From a virus: a stretch of DNA of 56,450 bases. This document shows, piece after piece, positions 9,529 to 18,277 of the stretch; within the stretch, counting starts at the first letter, position 1, and each line of letters opens with the position of its first letter. The notes beneath the pieces are model-generated. The model had not been told where the DNA came from and searched no databases. It was given only the letters and a program-made list of their open reading frames with translations. The translations under genes were made by a program, and so were the position numbers. The stretch covers positions 1 through 56,450 of the IMG/VR virus record IMGVR_UViG_3300011115_000308, one strand, 5' to 3'.

Positions 9529-10020
9529 TTATCCTTCTTTTACGTCGGAAAGTCCCGTCTTAGCGTTGTGCAAAAAGTAAACACCAGCCGGAGGTCCGAA
9601 GACACGTTCGAAGAGACGGATTTTCGCCTCAGTCCTTGTGTTCGACATTACACCAATTGCAAGAGGGATGCCAAGTTTTTCTGAGGTGAACTTAGCCCAC
9701 TCCGCAAGCTTGCGGGCGCGACCACCTTTTGCCGACCGAAACTCTGGGTCAACGAATATGGCGTTGTCCTGAATAATGGGGTCAAGGTTGTACCACATGG
9801 AGCTTAACCGGAGGATTATCATGCCCTCCAAGCGGGTTCCAGCGGGGCTACCGATGACGCCGATGACCCCCCCCTCGCGGGCTATTCCAGTGCGAACCTC
9901 ATCAGCAACCAAGTTTAGATCGGGGGGCGATAGGGCATTCTCCCCTGCGGCAGCCAAAGACAGCCGCATGATCTCGTCAAAATCTTCGGGCGCACTTTCC
10001 CGCACATGTACTTCATTCAT
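9529..10020 (-). CDS. GNAT-family N-acetyltransferase, 163 aa
   Basis: The protein begins VHVRESAPEDFDEIMRL, the usual first strand and helix of a GNAT fold. Near residues 90-110 it has FVDPEFRSAKGGRARKLAEWA, which resembles the acetyl-CoA pyrophosphate-binding motif A (R/Q-x-x-G-x-G/A). Length is typical of the family. The substrate cannot be told from sequence. The gene sits inside the structural operon 5 bases before the giant lytic protein, so it is probably expressed late and might modify a virion or host surface component. That role is inferred. Confidence 0.75.
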   Translation of the reverse strand: MNEVHVRESAPEDFDEIMRLSLAAAGENALSPPDLNLVADEVRTGIAREGGVIGVIGSPAGTRLEGMIILRLSSMWYNLDPIIQDNAIFVDPEFRSAKGGRARKLAEWAKFTSEKLGIPLAIGVMSNTRTEAKIRLFERVFGPPAGVYFLHNAKTGLSDVKEG

Positions 10021-10076
10021 ATATATTTAATCCTTTGCCATTGCAGTCTCATTTCAAAACTGGTAGGATGTCCTTC

Positions 10077-10562
10077 ATGGAACACTCATACCTCACATAT
10101 AACCTATCTTACGATCCAAATACAGGGGTCTTTACTTGGGCGCAACCGCGCCCAAAAGTGAACGTTGGGGATGTAGCTGGAGGCGTCCACAAAAGTTCTG
10201 GATATGTTACGATTGAAGTAAATGGAAAATCATATGCAGCACATAGGCTGGCATGGTTTTATATGACAGGATCAATGCCAGTTGATCAAATTGATCACAT
10301 AAACAGGATAAAGACAGACAACCGTTTTTTAAATCTTAGAGAGGCAAACAATGGGCAAAATAGGGCTAATACTAGGTCTTCAGGCAAGTATGGCTTGAAA
10401 GGTGTTGCATATAAAAAATGGCTTAAGGAAAAACCTTGGGAAGCAAGAATTACTTTTGAAAAAAAAGTAAGGTCTTTAGGTTGCTTTGCGACAAAGGAAG
10501 AAGCCCATGAGGCGTACTGCAAAGAAGCAAGACGCCTACATGGTGAGTTTTTTAACGCTTAA
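10077..10562 (+). CDS. HNH homing endonuclease with AP2-like C-terminus, 161 aa
   Basis: The start at 10077 has AGGA 8 bases upstream; an earlier in-frame ATG at 10068 lies too close to that site. The N-terminal module YDPNTGVFTW...GYVTIEVNGK-Y-AHRLAW leads into the HNH core QIDHINRIKTDNRFLNLREA, followed by NTRSSGKYGLKGV and an AP2-like strand set (W-ARITFEKKVRSLGCFATKEEAHEAY). This is the common free-standing phage homing enzyme type. It is the only rightward gene in the ~38 kb leftward structural arm, and its stop overlaps the convergent neighbour by 4 bases. Its AT-rich codons and orientation suggest insertion. A homologue lies at 43064-43564. Confidence 0.9.
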   Translation: MEHSYLTYNLSYDPNTGVFTWAQPRPKVNVGDVAGGVHKSSGYVTIEVNGKSYAAHRLAWFYMTGSMPVDQIDHINRIKTDNRFLNLREANNGQNRANTRSSGKYGLKGVAYKKWLKEKPWEARITFEKKVRSLGCFATKEEAHEAYCKEARRLHGEFFNA

Positions 10563-11740
10563 TCGCGCTTCGGACCAGGCAACCCTTGCAAGGTCTTGAT
10601 GGTTTTCTGGCGCATCTTTTTCACAAACGAATCCAAGATTTTGTGCCCGTTATCAAGATCGCCATTGCCGATGCGTAGCACATCATGCGGGGGGATTACA
10701 TACTCACCGCCAGCGGCCACAATTGGTATGCCCTCAGTAGCGCCGCCAGCGGCTTTACCAAGAATATTGTCAGTAAGTCGGTTATATTTACTGCTACCTT
10801 TATCGTCCTTCTGGAAAAATTCGCCTGCTTCCGCACCCGCGAATGGACCAAAGGGCGTTAAAGCGCCAAAACCCGCGCCAACCCATTTAGCGTTTCTGTT
10901 TAGCCAAGTGCCTTTTTTTTGATTTGTAGGATTTGTGGTTACGCCCGAATATGGGTGGGCAGAAGACCCGTCCTTGCCGCCATAGGGTCTGACGCCAAGG
11001 CTGTTCAGCATGCCGGAAAATGGGCCGCCCTCAAACTTGCTGCCGGATTGCCCCATGCCACCGCCGTCAATCATGTCACCAAAGTTCTTATAGCCCGCGC
11101 CCTTGCCGCCACCATTGATCATGTCCCACAGGCCCGTGTAGTGGTCGGCTTGTGCTGGTGCCAAGTCAGCCGGACGGGCTTGGGGGCGCTGTGAATAGCC
11201 ACCGTTGTTGCCTTTTGTTTGGCGGTCGCTTGAATAGTTGGATGCGGGCTGGGGACGTGCAGGTGCTGCCGCCACAGTTTCCTTAGCGGTTTTTGACGCA
11301 GACATAGAACCGCTGCCAGACTTCAGGGATGCGCCCAACTTGTTCTTGGTAGTGTCCCCACCATCGTAATACCCAAGGCGACCACCTGCCGTCTTATGCG
11401 GCATCCCCGCCATATCATCGGGCATCCCTTTGGCGTCACCACCGCCACCGCCACTGAAGATAGACTTGGCAACCTTGAAGCCAGCCATGCTGTTGCCTTC
11501 GCCAAGCGCCGAGATGATGTCGGCAGGGATGACGTAAGAGCCAGAGGCAACGTGCATTGGCAGGTGGTCGGTACGACCAGCCACGGAAGAGTGGATCGGC
11601 CCATCGTGAACCTTACCACCGTGCGCCCGTGCGGTGCGGATGGCCGCAGCGATAGCTTGTTTTTGGGGATGGCCCGCGCGTACCATCTCAGAGATGTTAC
11701 CGGAAATCGTACTTTGGGATGAACCCTTCTTGAGCGGCAT
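10559..11740 (-). CDS. GG-motif virion-associated protein with two GSYVIP-type repeats, 393 aa
   Basis: Start chosen at 11740 (MPLKKGSSQST) because AAGGA lies 9 bases upstream. Residues 1-40 form a basic helix pair (SGNISEMVRAGHPQKQAIAAAI) seen at the N-terminus of many phage proteins of unknown role. A GGKV motif follows, then two copies of a motif of the type (A)G-S/E-YVIP-D-h-x-x-h-G-x-G-(D/N): ASGSYVIPADIISALGEGN near the start and AAGGEYVIPPHDVLRIGNGD near the end. The centre is Gly/Ser/Asn-rich and flexible. Position in the late operon indicates a structural or morphogenesis protein. The function is unknown to me. Confidence 0.65.
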   Translation of the reverse strand: MPLKKGSSQSTISGNISEMVRAGHPQKQAIAAAIRTARAHGGKVHDGPIHSSVAGRTDHLPMHVASGSYVIPADIISALGEGNSMAGFKVAKSIFSGGGGGDAKGMPDDMAGMPHKTAGGRLGYYDGGDTTKNKLGASLKSGSGSMSASKTAKETVAAAPARPQPASNYSSDRQTKGNNGGYSQRPQARPADLAPAQADHYTGLWDMINGGGKGAGYKNFGDMIDGGGMGQSGSKFEGGPFSGMLNSLGVRPYGGKDGSSAHPYSGVTTNPTNQKKGTWLNRNAKWVGAGFGALTPFGPFAGAEAGEFFQKDDKGSSKYNRLTDNILGKAAGGATEGIPIVAAGGEYVIPPHDVLRIGNGDLDNGHKILDSFVKKMRQKTIKTLQGLPGPKRD

Positions 11741-11744
11741 GTTG

Positions 11745-12092
11745 TTATCCTTCCGAGTACGATACGACAACGGTCATTCCGGTGCCGGGAACCACTACCA
11801 GTCCGTTGTCATATGGCATATTTATCACTGTAACACCAATAACGTTGTCAATCACAACCATGGCGCTGGTGAGCGAAGCAGAGGCGTTGCTATCATAGAC
11901 CGTGCCGTCCGTTGATCCAGCGACAATAACGCTGACAGACGCCAGTCGGCCCTGACCCGAAGACACCAAGGTTGTAGCTATCAACGTGTCAGACCTGCTG
12001 TTTCCCTGAACCTTCAGGTAAATTTGGGCAGCACTGTTGATCGCAACTGCGATGTTTTTGGCGGCTGTAAGAATGTCTGAGAGCGATGACAT
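11745..12092 (-). CDS. Small structural-operon protein, 115 aa
   Basis: A helical N-terminus (LSDILTAAKNIAVAINSAAQIYLKVQG) is followed by beta-strand-rich sequence (SVSVIVAGS, AMVVIDNVIGVTVINM, GMTVVVSYSEG), suggesting a small beta-sandwich virion component. The ATG overlaps the stop of the gp10-like gene by one base (TGATG), so translation is coupled to it. A head-tail or tail accessory role is plausible from position only. I recognise no family. Confidence 0.6.
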   Translation of the reverse strand: MSSLSDILTAAKNIAVAINSAAQIYLKVQGNSRSDTLIATTLVSSGQGRLASVSVIVAGSTDGTVYDSNASASLTSAMVVIDNVIGVTVINMPYDNGLVVVPGTGMTVVVSYSEG

Positions 12093-14377
12093 CAGAATTT
12101 CCCGTCAGGTTGATAACGATACCGGATGTTGCCCAGACGCCAGAAAGAGTTCAGGTCGTTGCTTTCGATTTTGATTGACATCAGTCTAGCACGAAATCTT
12201 GGCGTTACAAACTGGGTGCCCTGCGTTACCGTGTAAGAATACTCATTCGGCGTATCGCCTGGGTAGTCCGTGGTGTAGAATGTGATTGTGATGGATGCCG
12301 TCTGAGCGTGGTCGTACAGACCCCACTTCATGTCCGGCCACACCTGATCAACAAACGATTTCACATTGCCCTCTTCAAGGGCGAAGTATCCAGTCTGGAA
12401 CGAAGAGTTTATAATGTTCCCATCTGCATTGTTGGATGTCTCGTGCTGGTAGATGTTGTAATCCTCGCCCGCGCCGATGGGCGGCCCAAAGACGCTCTGG
12501 TCAATCCATGCCGTGCGGGTCAGCGTACCGAAGTCCCACTGATTTAGAAGCGCGTTGTACTTGACGTATTTGGTTGGAACGCCCGCCGATCCGGTGACGG
12601 GGTAGTACCATGTGATTTCCCCGAACCTTGAGTTTGGAGCGCAGCGAACGTTTGCCCAATAGTCAGAATCAATGTCTTGGAAGATCACATCCCAGACGGG
12701 GCAATCAATTGGCTCAACGCCACCGCCACCCAGACGGAAGAATTGGCTCTGGCTCATCCAGTAAACGGTTCCAGCCAATGTCCCCATTGCCTTTTGTCCA
12801 ACAAGCCCACACCCAGATGCGACTTCATTGAACGAATAGACTAACGGTAAATTAACGTAGGACATCGACCATAGGCCAAGGTCTGTCCACAAAAGACCTT
12901 GCTGTGGCCCTTGAATGCCGCCGACGATCTTGGAACCTTTGGGGATGCGGAACGATCCGGCTTGGTTAACAACAGTTCCAACCCATTTTGTAAAGTCCCC
13001 AACGTCGCACCACCGGACCAACATAGGGTCTTGGAACCCAGTAAACGTAGAACCGTATGCTGCGATTTGCCGTTGCGGCATTGCTATAAAACAGCCCTCA
13101 TTGACCAGTGGCGCATTCGGCATGACCGTTGCATGTCCTGTCGTTTGCGCTGGGTTCCAGAAAAATATTGCCCCATTGTATGGGGACGCAACCAGATATT
13201 CCCCCCAGTTGTCCAAAGACCAGTCGCTTGCTTCCGTGCTGGGCATCACGAAGCCCCAAGTAACCACGGTGAACGTGGTGCCAGTTGGAATGCCCGTGAA
13301 AGTAAAAGTGCTGTCCGTTGGTCCGGCCACTGCGGATGTGACTGTAAAGCTGTTCACTGTTGGGCTTGCAGTGTCTTGAACAATTGACCCAGGCGTAACG
13401 TAGACAACGGTTCCTGTGATTGTGACGGTGGTAATTGTACCAATCGTACTGACCGTGGTGCTGCTATACGTCCTACCAGTTAGGGCGGCTGGACTGCCAA
13501 TGCCATACCCACCAAGGTTGTACCCGCCCGATCCGTAACCAGAGGGGGGCAATGCTTGCTGGCCGACATAATAAATGATTTGAGCTTTGCCGCCATTCAT
13601 GGAAACGGTTGTTGCGGACGTGGGCGCGCTGGCGGCAGCAATGGTAAAAGTGCTTGTGCTGGGAACTGTTGTGACGATGTAATTTCCAAAAAGCGTGACG
13701 CCGCCAATGTCAGTGGAAACCTGAACTGCAAAAGTTGATCCAACAGAGTAACCGTGGTTTGCCAAGGTCACAGTAATTGTCTGGGTTGACGGAGATACTG
13801 TCGATGTAAACGTTGGCACAACGCCGCCGTTTGCCACGGTAGAGGTGGCAGGGGTTGCAATCCCAATGATGTTTGTGGCGTTTATGGTGTAGGTGTTTGC
13901 ATTAAGCGTTGGGTTGGTGCAACTATAAAACCCAGAAAGCACAATGCCGCCAACGGCAATTGGCGTCTTGATGTATATTGAATCATACGATGAAACGTAT
14001 GATCCGGCGTCTGTAATTGTAACTACGGCGCTCCCACTGGTAGTGGATGCGTCAACAGTAGGATTTGTGGTGTAATACTGCGGAGAAATGTCAATTGCCG
14101 GATCGCCGCTTTCGCTGGCCCATAGGGAATTGTCCGCGCCAAGACCGAGGTAACGGTGAACGTTGGTGTCGGACCATGCGTGTAAGGCACGGACAGTCGA
14201 GTCCCAAGAGGCAGTTGTAATAAACTTTGTCCAGCCTCCAAGCTTTTGGGGCAAGCCGTTACCGTTTCGATCTTGCACAAACCGGATTAAATTGCTTTTC
14301 CAGATCGCGGCCTCGTTAAGGGCCTCAGTCCGGTTTTGGTCAACGCCTGGGATCAGTTTAAGGCTTGCGTGTGGCAT
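12092..14377 (-). CDS. gp10-like tail hub/head-closure protein with inserted beta repeats, 761 aa
   Basis: The start region (SLKLIPGVDQNRTEALNEAAIW-SNLIRF, GLPQKLGGW) resembles large phage proteins that follow the neck adaptor and act like P22 gp10, stabilising packaged DNA. Residues ~120-370 are Thr/Val/Gly-rich strands repeating TTVSxxG and TFTI-type elements, possibly Ig-like inserts. From ~375 on (DWSLDNWGEYLVASPYNGAIFFWNP, QRQIAAYGS, LWTDLGLWSM) the sequence looks like propeller blades of a hub. It lies directly after the 247-aa adaptor-like gene, which supports a tail-hub role. Family assignment is by general resemblance, not a specific motif. Confidence 0.6.
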   Translation of the reverse strand: MPHASLKLIPGVDQNRTEALNEAAIWKSNLIRFVQDRNGNGLPQKLGGWTKFITTASWDSTVRALHAWSDTNVHRYLGLGADNSLWASESGDPAIDISPQYYTTNPTVDASTTSGSAVVTITDAGSYVSSYDSIYIKTPIAVGGIVLSGFYSCTNPTLNANTYTINATNIIGIATPATSTVANGGVVPTFTSTVSPSTQTITVTLANHGYSVGSTFAVQVSTDIGGVTLFGNYIVTTVPSTSTFTIAAASAPTSATTVSMNGGKAQIIYYVGQQALPPSGYGSGGYNLGGYGIGSPAALTGRTYSSTTVSTIGTITTVTITGTVVYVTPGSIVQDTASPTVNSFTVTSAVAGPTDSTFTFTGIPTGTTFTVVTWGFVMPSTEASDWSLDNWGEYLVASPYNGAIFFWNPAQTTGHATVMPNAPLVNEGCFIAMPQRQIAAYGSTFTGFQDPMLVRWCDVGDFTKWVGTVVNQAGSFRIPKGSKIVGGIQGPQQGLLWTDLGLWSMSYVNLPLVYSFNEVASGCGLVGQKAMGTLAGTVYWMSQSQFFRLGGGGVEPIDCPVWDVIFQDIDSDYWANVRCAPNSRFGEITWYYPVTGSAGVPTKYVKYNALLNQWDFGTLTRTAWIDQSVFGPPIGAGEDYNIYQHETSNNADGNIINSSFQTGYFALEEGNVKSFVDQVWPDMKWGLYDHAQTASITITFYTTDYPGDTPNEYSYTVTQGTQFVTPRFRARLMSIKIESNDLNSFWRLGNIRYRYQPDGKF

Positions 14378-14380
14378 GTG

Positions 14381-15124
14381 TTAGCCTCGCGTTGGGCTGG
14401 CAACGGTTGCCGGAGCTTGGGATGACCAAGCCGCAGCATCAAACTTCTTACGGGCTTCCTCACCCACAGCCGATTGCAGCAACAGTTGATACTGGCTTTC
14501 GTAACTCATCGCCATCTGCGGGTCGTCACTTTCCTTGCCAAAATTGCGCTGGTAGGCCGAGATGTAAATCATCGACGCCATCACCAACAGGTCAGACAGG
14601 TACTGGCTGATGAAGGATGTTGGCACCGTTTCAGAAATTGGAGCGGGCCGGATCGTCCCCACCACCTCAACATAGTAATTGATGGCGGGTGTCGGACCCA
14701 CCAAAAATAGCGTTTCGTTGAACGGAACGAAATACTTAGGCTGGCCACGGTTGGCGGTCAGCCCAGAACCATAGACTGCATCCAAAAACTCTTTGGTTGT
14801 TGGCAGCAAGGGAACGCGGGTTCCTGTATCTGGGTCGGTAGGTGTGGTTGCATCCACGATCAGATTGATTTGTTCGCTGATTACAAACGACGTTCCATCG
14901 CCCAAATCCATTGAGAACGACAAGTTACGGTTTCCCGCCGTCAATTGGTATGAAGCGCCATGCAGGGCAACGGATGTGTTTATCAAGTCCAGATCGCGGC
15001 AAATGCGAAGGTTGGCGTAGTCAATCATCATTGGCAAGATCGCCAAGAAGTTTACGTCGTCTTCTGCAACGACCGCCATCTGGGCGATCTGGGTCTTATA
15101 GGTGGTGTACGTCAATCCTGCCAT
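14381..15124 (-). CDS. Head-tail adaptor-like protein, 247 aa
   Basis: The first ~60 residues (TYTTYKTQIAQMAVV...FLAILPMMIDYANLRICRDLDL) have the helix pair and the A-x-x-R-I-x-R-D-L pattern typical of phage neck adaptor proteins. A strand-rich middle (KYFVPFNETLFLVGPTPA) and a helical C-terminus (YLSDLLVMASMIYISAYQRNF) follow. The gene immediately precedes the gp10-like hub gene, the usual adaptor/hub order. It may form part of the ring between portal and tail. An alternative is a tubular tail protein A analogue of T7 gp11. Confidence 0.6.
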   Translation of the reverse strand: MAGLTYTTYKTQIAQMAVVAEDDVNFLAILPMMIDYANLRICRDLDLINTSVALHGASYQLTAGNRNLSFSMDLGDGTSFVISEQINLIVDATTPTDPDTGTRVPLLPTTKEFLDAVYGSGLTANRGQPKYFVPFNETLFLVGPTPAINYYVEVVGTIRPAPISETVPTSFISQYLSDLLVMASMIYISAYQRNFGKESDDPQMAMSYESQYQLLLQSAVGEEARKKFDAAAWSSQAPATVASPTRG

Positions 15125-15177
15125 GGCTTTACCCCTGTGTCTGCGATGACATTACACCATCCGAGCGATTTAGCCAA

Positions 15178-15345
15178 TCACGCCTTACGTTTGGCAATCA
15201 CTGACCAAACTGCAACAATTAGCGGGACAATAGCCCCCCCGATGGTCATGGCCGTCTCATTATCTATCAGCCCCTTGCCGACTAGGAAGCCGCCAAGTGC
15301 AGATACGAGTGCGCGGACGATGCCGCCTACTTCATTCGATCCCAT
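15178..15345 (-). CDS. Holin-like small membrane protein, 55 aa
   Basis: I prefer the ATG at 15345 (MGSNEVGGIV) because AGGAG ends 6 bases before it; the open frame extends to 15426, inside the amidase gene. Two hydrophobic segments (IVRALVSALGGFLVGKGLI and AMTIGGAIVPLIVAVWSVIA) flank a short polar turn and the protein ends in KRKA. Size, topology and the position right after the amidase match small phage holins of the Pam3 gp28 type. It would form inner-membrane holes that release or activate the endolysin. Confidence 0.75.
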   Translation of the reverse strand: MGSNEVGGIVRALVSALGGFLVGKGLIDNETAMTIGGAIVPLIVAVWSVIAKRKA

Positions 15346-15355
15346 TTTCATCTCC

Positions 15356-15790
15356 TTACGTTTTTCCAAACCATTTTGTAACAGCGAACCCAGGACAAGC
15401 TTTAGCAGCATATTCATTGTGGCCACTCACTTTCTTGATCTTGTAGAGGGTGGACAGGTGGTCAATCAAAGCCCGTAGGGCCTTGTCCTGCTCCAGCGTG
15501 AAGTTGTCGGAGAACTTATCAGTGGCCGCAGAATCAAAGCCGCCAAACAGGCTGACGCCAATGGTCCCAGTGTTGTGCCCCTGCGTATGTGCGCCCACCT
15601 GATCAAGTGGGCGGCCCTCCGCAAGGGTGCCGTCACGGTCAATCAGGAAGTGGTAGCCGATGTCTTTCCACCCACGGTCCCGCATATGCCACTGGCGTAC
15701 CTCTGCCACCTTGTCACGGGTGGAGTGCCCCTCCATCCACTTGGGCTGGGTGGCGGTGCAGTGGACGATGATCTCGCTGATGGGCCTCAT
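15356..15790 (-). CDS. Endolysin: N-acetylmuramoyl-L-alanine amidase, 144 aa
   Basis: This is a compact Amidase_2/T7-lysozyme-like domain. The zinc ligands expected from T7 lysozyme are present: His10 in IIVHCTAT, His124 in SGHNEYAAKACPGF and Cys132. The catalytic-site residues Tyr46 (IGYHFLIDRDG) and Lys130 are also present. The length is close to the 151 residues of T7 lysozyme. It cleaves the amide bond between N-acetylmuramic acid and the stem peptide to lyse the host. It lies between the holin candidate and a membrane/coiled-coil gene, whose stop overlaps its ATG region by 4 bases in the order of transcription, forming a lysis cassette. No signal peptide is seen, so export through the holin is expected. 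Confidence 0.9.
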   Translation of the reverse strand: MRPISEIIVHCTATQPKWMEGHSTRDKVAEVRQWHMRDRGWKDIGYHFLIDRDGTLAEGRPLDQVGAHTQGHNTGTIGVSLFGGFDSAATDKFSDNFTLEQDKALRALIDHLSTLYKIKKVSGHNEYAAKACPGFAVTKWFGKT

Positions 15791-16032
15791 CGGGGTAGTG
15801 CCTTATGAATTTCGTCAAGCTTTGTCATTATTAATTTAAAGCTTTCCTTGGCCTCCTTGAACTCGCGGTCATGGTTTTCCTTGACCAGCGCGTGTTCAGC
15901 CTTCACCACGGCAAGTTCTTTCTCATGCCGCTGGGTCATGGAGTAGTGCGCCCACATAGCGCCAGCCAACGGCAGTACGGCAAATTGCAAAATGACTTTG
16001 ACAATGTCAAACATACTTGGATCAGATTGCAT
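15787..16032 (-). CDS. Membrane-anchored coiled-coil lysis accessory protein, 81 aa
   Basis: One hydrophobic segment (residues ~9-28, IVKVILQFAVLPLAGAMWA) is followed by a charged, heptad-patterned helix (RHEKELAVVKAEHALVKENH...LDEIHKAL). This layout matches i-spanin or haemolysin-XhlA-like proteins that work with holin and endolysin. The start overlaps the stop of the tail fibre gene by one base (TAATG), and its own end overlaps the amidase start by 4 bases (ATGA). I see no separate outer-membrane lipoprotein partner. A second holin is the alternative. Confidence 0.6.
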   Translation of the reverse strand: MQSDPSMFDIVKVILQFAVLPLAGAMWAHYSMTQRHEKELAVVKAEHALVKENHDREFKEAKESFKLIMTKLDEIHKALPR

Positions 16033-17771
16033 TACGCCGACACCCCTTTGATGATAGTGAAGTTGACAATTGGGGTATCCGAAGCCGTACCAACCACCGA
16101 TGCCATGGTAATCTGAAACGACGTTGCGGCAACGATTGCGGTGACAAATGCCACATAAGTGTTGGTTGCGCCACGGACAGTTACAACCACCGTGTCCGTG
16201 ATGGCGATAGCAGTGTTTGGCACGGTAAACGAAAAGTATGTGTTGACCACAGCAACCGCAGTAAACAGCGTCACCGCGCCAGTTGTCTTTGCGCCAGTAG
16301 TGGGTGTTGTGGTCGTGCGGCTGGTCAACTGCGTGACTGCCACGCCTGCGCCAGTGGCGTACCCGATGCCGCCCGCGCCAGTGGACAGGACGCTGGTTGA
16401 AGCTGTGACGGTGGTGAACGCGCCAGTGGTAGCTCCCGTTACCCCTACGGTGCCGCTATAGACGCCAGAAGTAATTGTTGGGCCAGTGCCCAAAACGTTA
16501 GCGCCCGAGCCAGTGACTGAACCGAAGTCGGTGAACCCAAACTCCCAATCTGCGGCGGTGGTCAGCGTGATGCCGATGCAGGTGACCATTGCGGTTGTCT
16601 GCGGGATTACGGTTGCCACAAGATTGCCGCCAGAAGAGTTAACGGTCAGGTTTCCAGTGGAGTTGTTGACAATGTGGAACGTCCAACCAGTTCCCAAAGT
16701 AGAGGTAACGGGTAACGTAATTGTTTGCGTGGTTGCGCCAGTGAACAGTTGGTACTGGCTGCTGGCGTTGGTCAGGACGGTGGTGCCAGCCGCAGTGGCG
16801 GTCGTGGTGAAGCCCAATAGGGCCGCCGCTGCGGCTGGGGCGCTGGTCGTGCCAGTGCCACCATTGGCTAGGGGTAGCGTACCAGAGACGTCCGCCGTCA
16901 GGCTGACGGCGCTAAATGTTGGTGCGCCAGCGGCGTTGCCGTGCAGAACCTGTGTTGTTGTGCCAGCGGCGCTTGTTGCCATTGCGGTGGTCGTGCTGCC
17001 ATAGACAACGCCATACTGGGTCAGGTTGCTGGCCTGCCCTGTGCCGCCGTTGCCAACGGGCAAAGTTCCAGACACATGGGTGGTTAAGCCGACTTTGCCG
17101 TAGGATGGGGCCGCGCCCACGCCGCCAGAAATAATGACGTTGCCTACTGCAATGTCAGCAAGGGAAGACAGGACGCCAGCGGCGGAGGCATAAAGGATGT
17201 CACCAATGACGTAGGAGGTAATGTTGGTGCCGCCGTTGCCAACGGGCAAAGTTCCAGACACATGGGTTGTTAGGCCGATCTTACCGTAGGACGGCGCAAC
17301 ACCAACGCCGCCAGAAATAATGGCGTTGCCTACTGCTACGTCAAGCAATTGTGAAAGAATACCCACCGTAGAAGCGTATGGGATTGATCCAATCGTATAT
17401 GACGTGATGTTCGTGCCACCATTGGCTACGGGGAGTACGCCCGAAACGTGCGTGGTCAGGCCGATCTTGCCATAGGATGGCGCAGCGTCAACACCACCAG
17501 AGATAATCGCATTCCCCAAAGCAACGTCAGCAAGCTTTGAAAACGTCTGCGTGGCCGAGGCGTACATGATGTCGCCAATGGTAAACGTGTTCAAGCCCGT
17601 GCCGCCCAAGGAAACTGGGATTGGCAGCGTTGCAGGCGTACCACCGTGCGTGGCTGCAATGATCTGGTTCAGGCTGATCTTGACCGAGGTTCCGGCCTGC
17701 ACACCTTCAAAAAGCTCTGCCCCAGACAATCCAATGACCGCAGGGAGGTTTGGGATTTGTATAGAACTCAT
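16032..17771 (-). CDS. Tail fibre/spike with 60-residue repeats, 579 aa
   Basis: The N-terminus (IQIPNLPAVIGLSGAELFEGVQAGTSVKISLNQI) resembles virion-anchoring modules of phage tail fibres. Residues ~40-270 carry three to four ~60-residue repeats: SG-LPVANGGTNITSYTIG, I-YAS, LAD-A-GN-IISGGV, APSYGKIGLTTHVSG. The C-terminal half is Thr/Val-rich beta sequence (TTTTPTTGAKTTGAVTLF). Repeated NGGT turns are typical of trimeric fibre shafts. It is probably a second fibre type beside the kelch-like ones, mediating host attachment. No chaperone or peptidase domain is apparent. Confidence 0.7.
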   Translation of the reverse strand: MSSIQIPNLPAVIGLSGAELFEGVQAGTSVKISLNQIIAATHGGTPATLPIPVSLGGTGLNTFTIGDIMYASATQTFSKLADVALGNAIISGGVDAAPSYGKIGLTTHVSGVLPVANGGTNITSYTIGSIPYASTVGILSQLLDVAVGNAIISGGVGVAPSYGKIGLTTHVSGTLPVGNGGTNITSYVIGDILYASAAGVLSSLADIAVGNVIISGGVGAAPSYGKVGLTTHVSGTLPVGNGGTGQASNLTQYGVVYGSTTTAMATSAAGTTTQVLHGNAAGAPTFSAVSLTADVSGTLPLANGGTGTTSAPAAAAALLGFTTTATAAGTTVLTNASSQYQLFTGATTQTITLPVTSTLGTGWTFHIVNNSTGNLTVNSSGGNLVATVIPQTTAMVTCIGITLTTAADWEFGFTDFGSVTGSGANVLGTGPTITSGVYSGTVGVTGATTGAFTTVTASTSVLSTGAGGIGYATGAGVAVTQLTSRTTTTPTTGAKTTGAVTLFTAVAVVNTYFSFTVPNTAIAITDTVVVTVRGATNTYVAFVTAIVAATSFQITMASVVGTASDTPIVNFTIIKGVSA

Positions 17772-18277
17772 CAGATCGGTCCTGTCTCTGGAACTGTCGT
17801 GTTATCATACGGCACATCTGCCACAGTTTCCAGTGGCGCGGTTTGCGCGGCTGGATCGGTGCCAGGCTGTTCGTTCAAGCTGCCATTGGCAAAACCAGTT
17901 TGCTGCGTGACACGGTTGTTGTCGTTCTCAGTAATACGGAAATCACCGCCAGGCACGGGAATGCCCGTCTGTGCGTTGACCGTGTTGCCCTGCGTCATGC
18001 GGTAATCCGTTTCCGCCTGAATGTAGTATTCGGGGCGGGCGTTCATAATTACGGGCGGATCGGCGGGCAGAACAATAGAGCGAAGTTGTTGCTGCGGGGT
18101 GTCCATGCAGTGATTGCACACCAAAATGCGCTTGTTGATCAAAGCAGCGCCAGCCCAGTCAAACTGCCACGACAGCGATGTGTGATTGTAAACCCCGCCA
18201 CACCTGTCGCACACAGCGGCTGCGGCTGGAGACTTTGCACTTATGCGGGCGCGGCCAAGTTTTGATGCGTATGACAT
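17771..18277 (-). CDS. Zinc-ribbon-containing neck/tail operon protein, 168 aa
   Basis: Residues ~23-57 contain CDRCGG and VCNHC, a four-cysteine zinc-ribbon pair separated by ~27 residues with several aromatic positions (SLSWQFDWAG). The rest is polar, Pro/Thr/Asn-rich and probably disordered. Start and stop overlap both neighbours by one base (TAATG and TGATG), so it is translated with the P22-gp4-like gene before it and the fibre after it. A structural or assembly role is inferred from position. Confidence 0.6.
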   Translation of the reverse strand: MSYASKLGRARISAKSPAAAAVCDRCGGVYNHTSLSWQFDWAGAALINKRILVCNHCMDTPQQQLRSIVLPADPPVIMNARPEYYIQAETDYRMTQGNTVNAQTGIPVPGGDFRITENDNNRVTQQTGFANGSLNEQPGTDPAAQTAPLETVADVPYDNTTVPETGPI

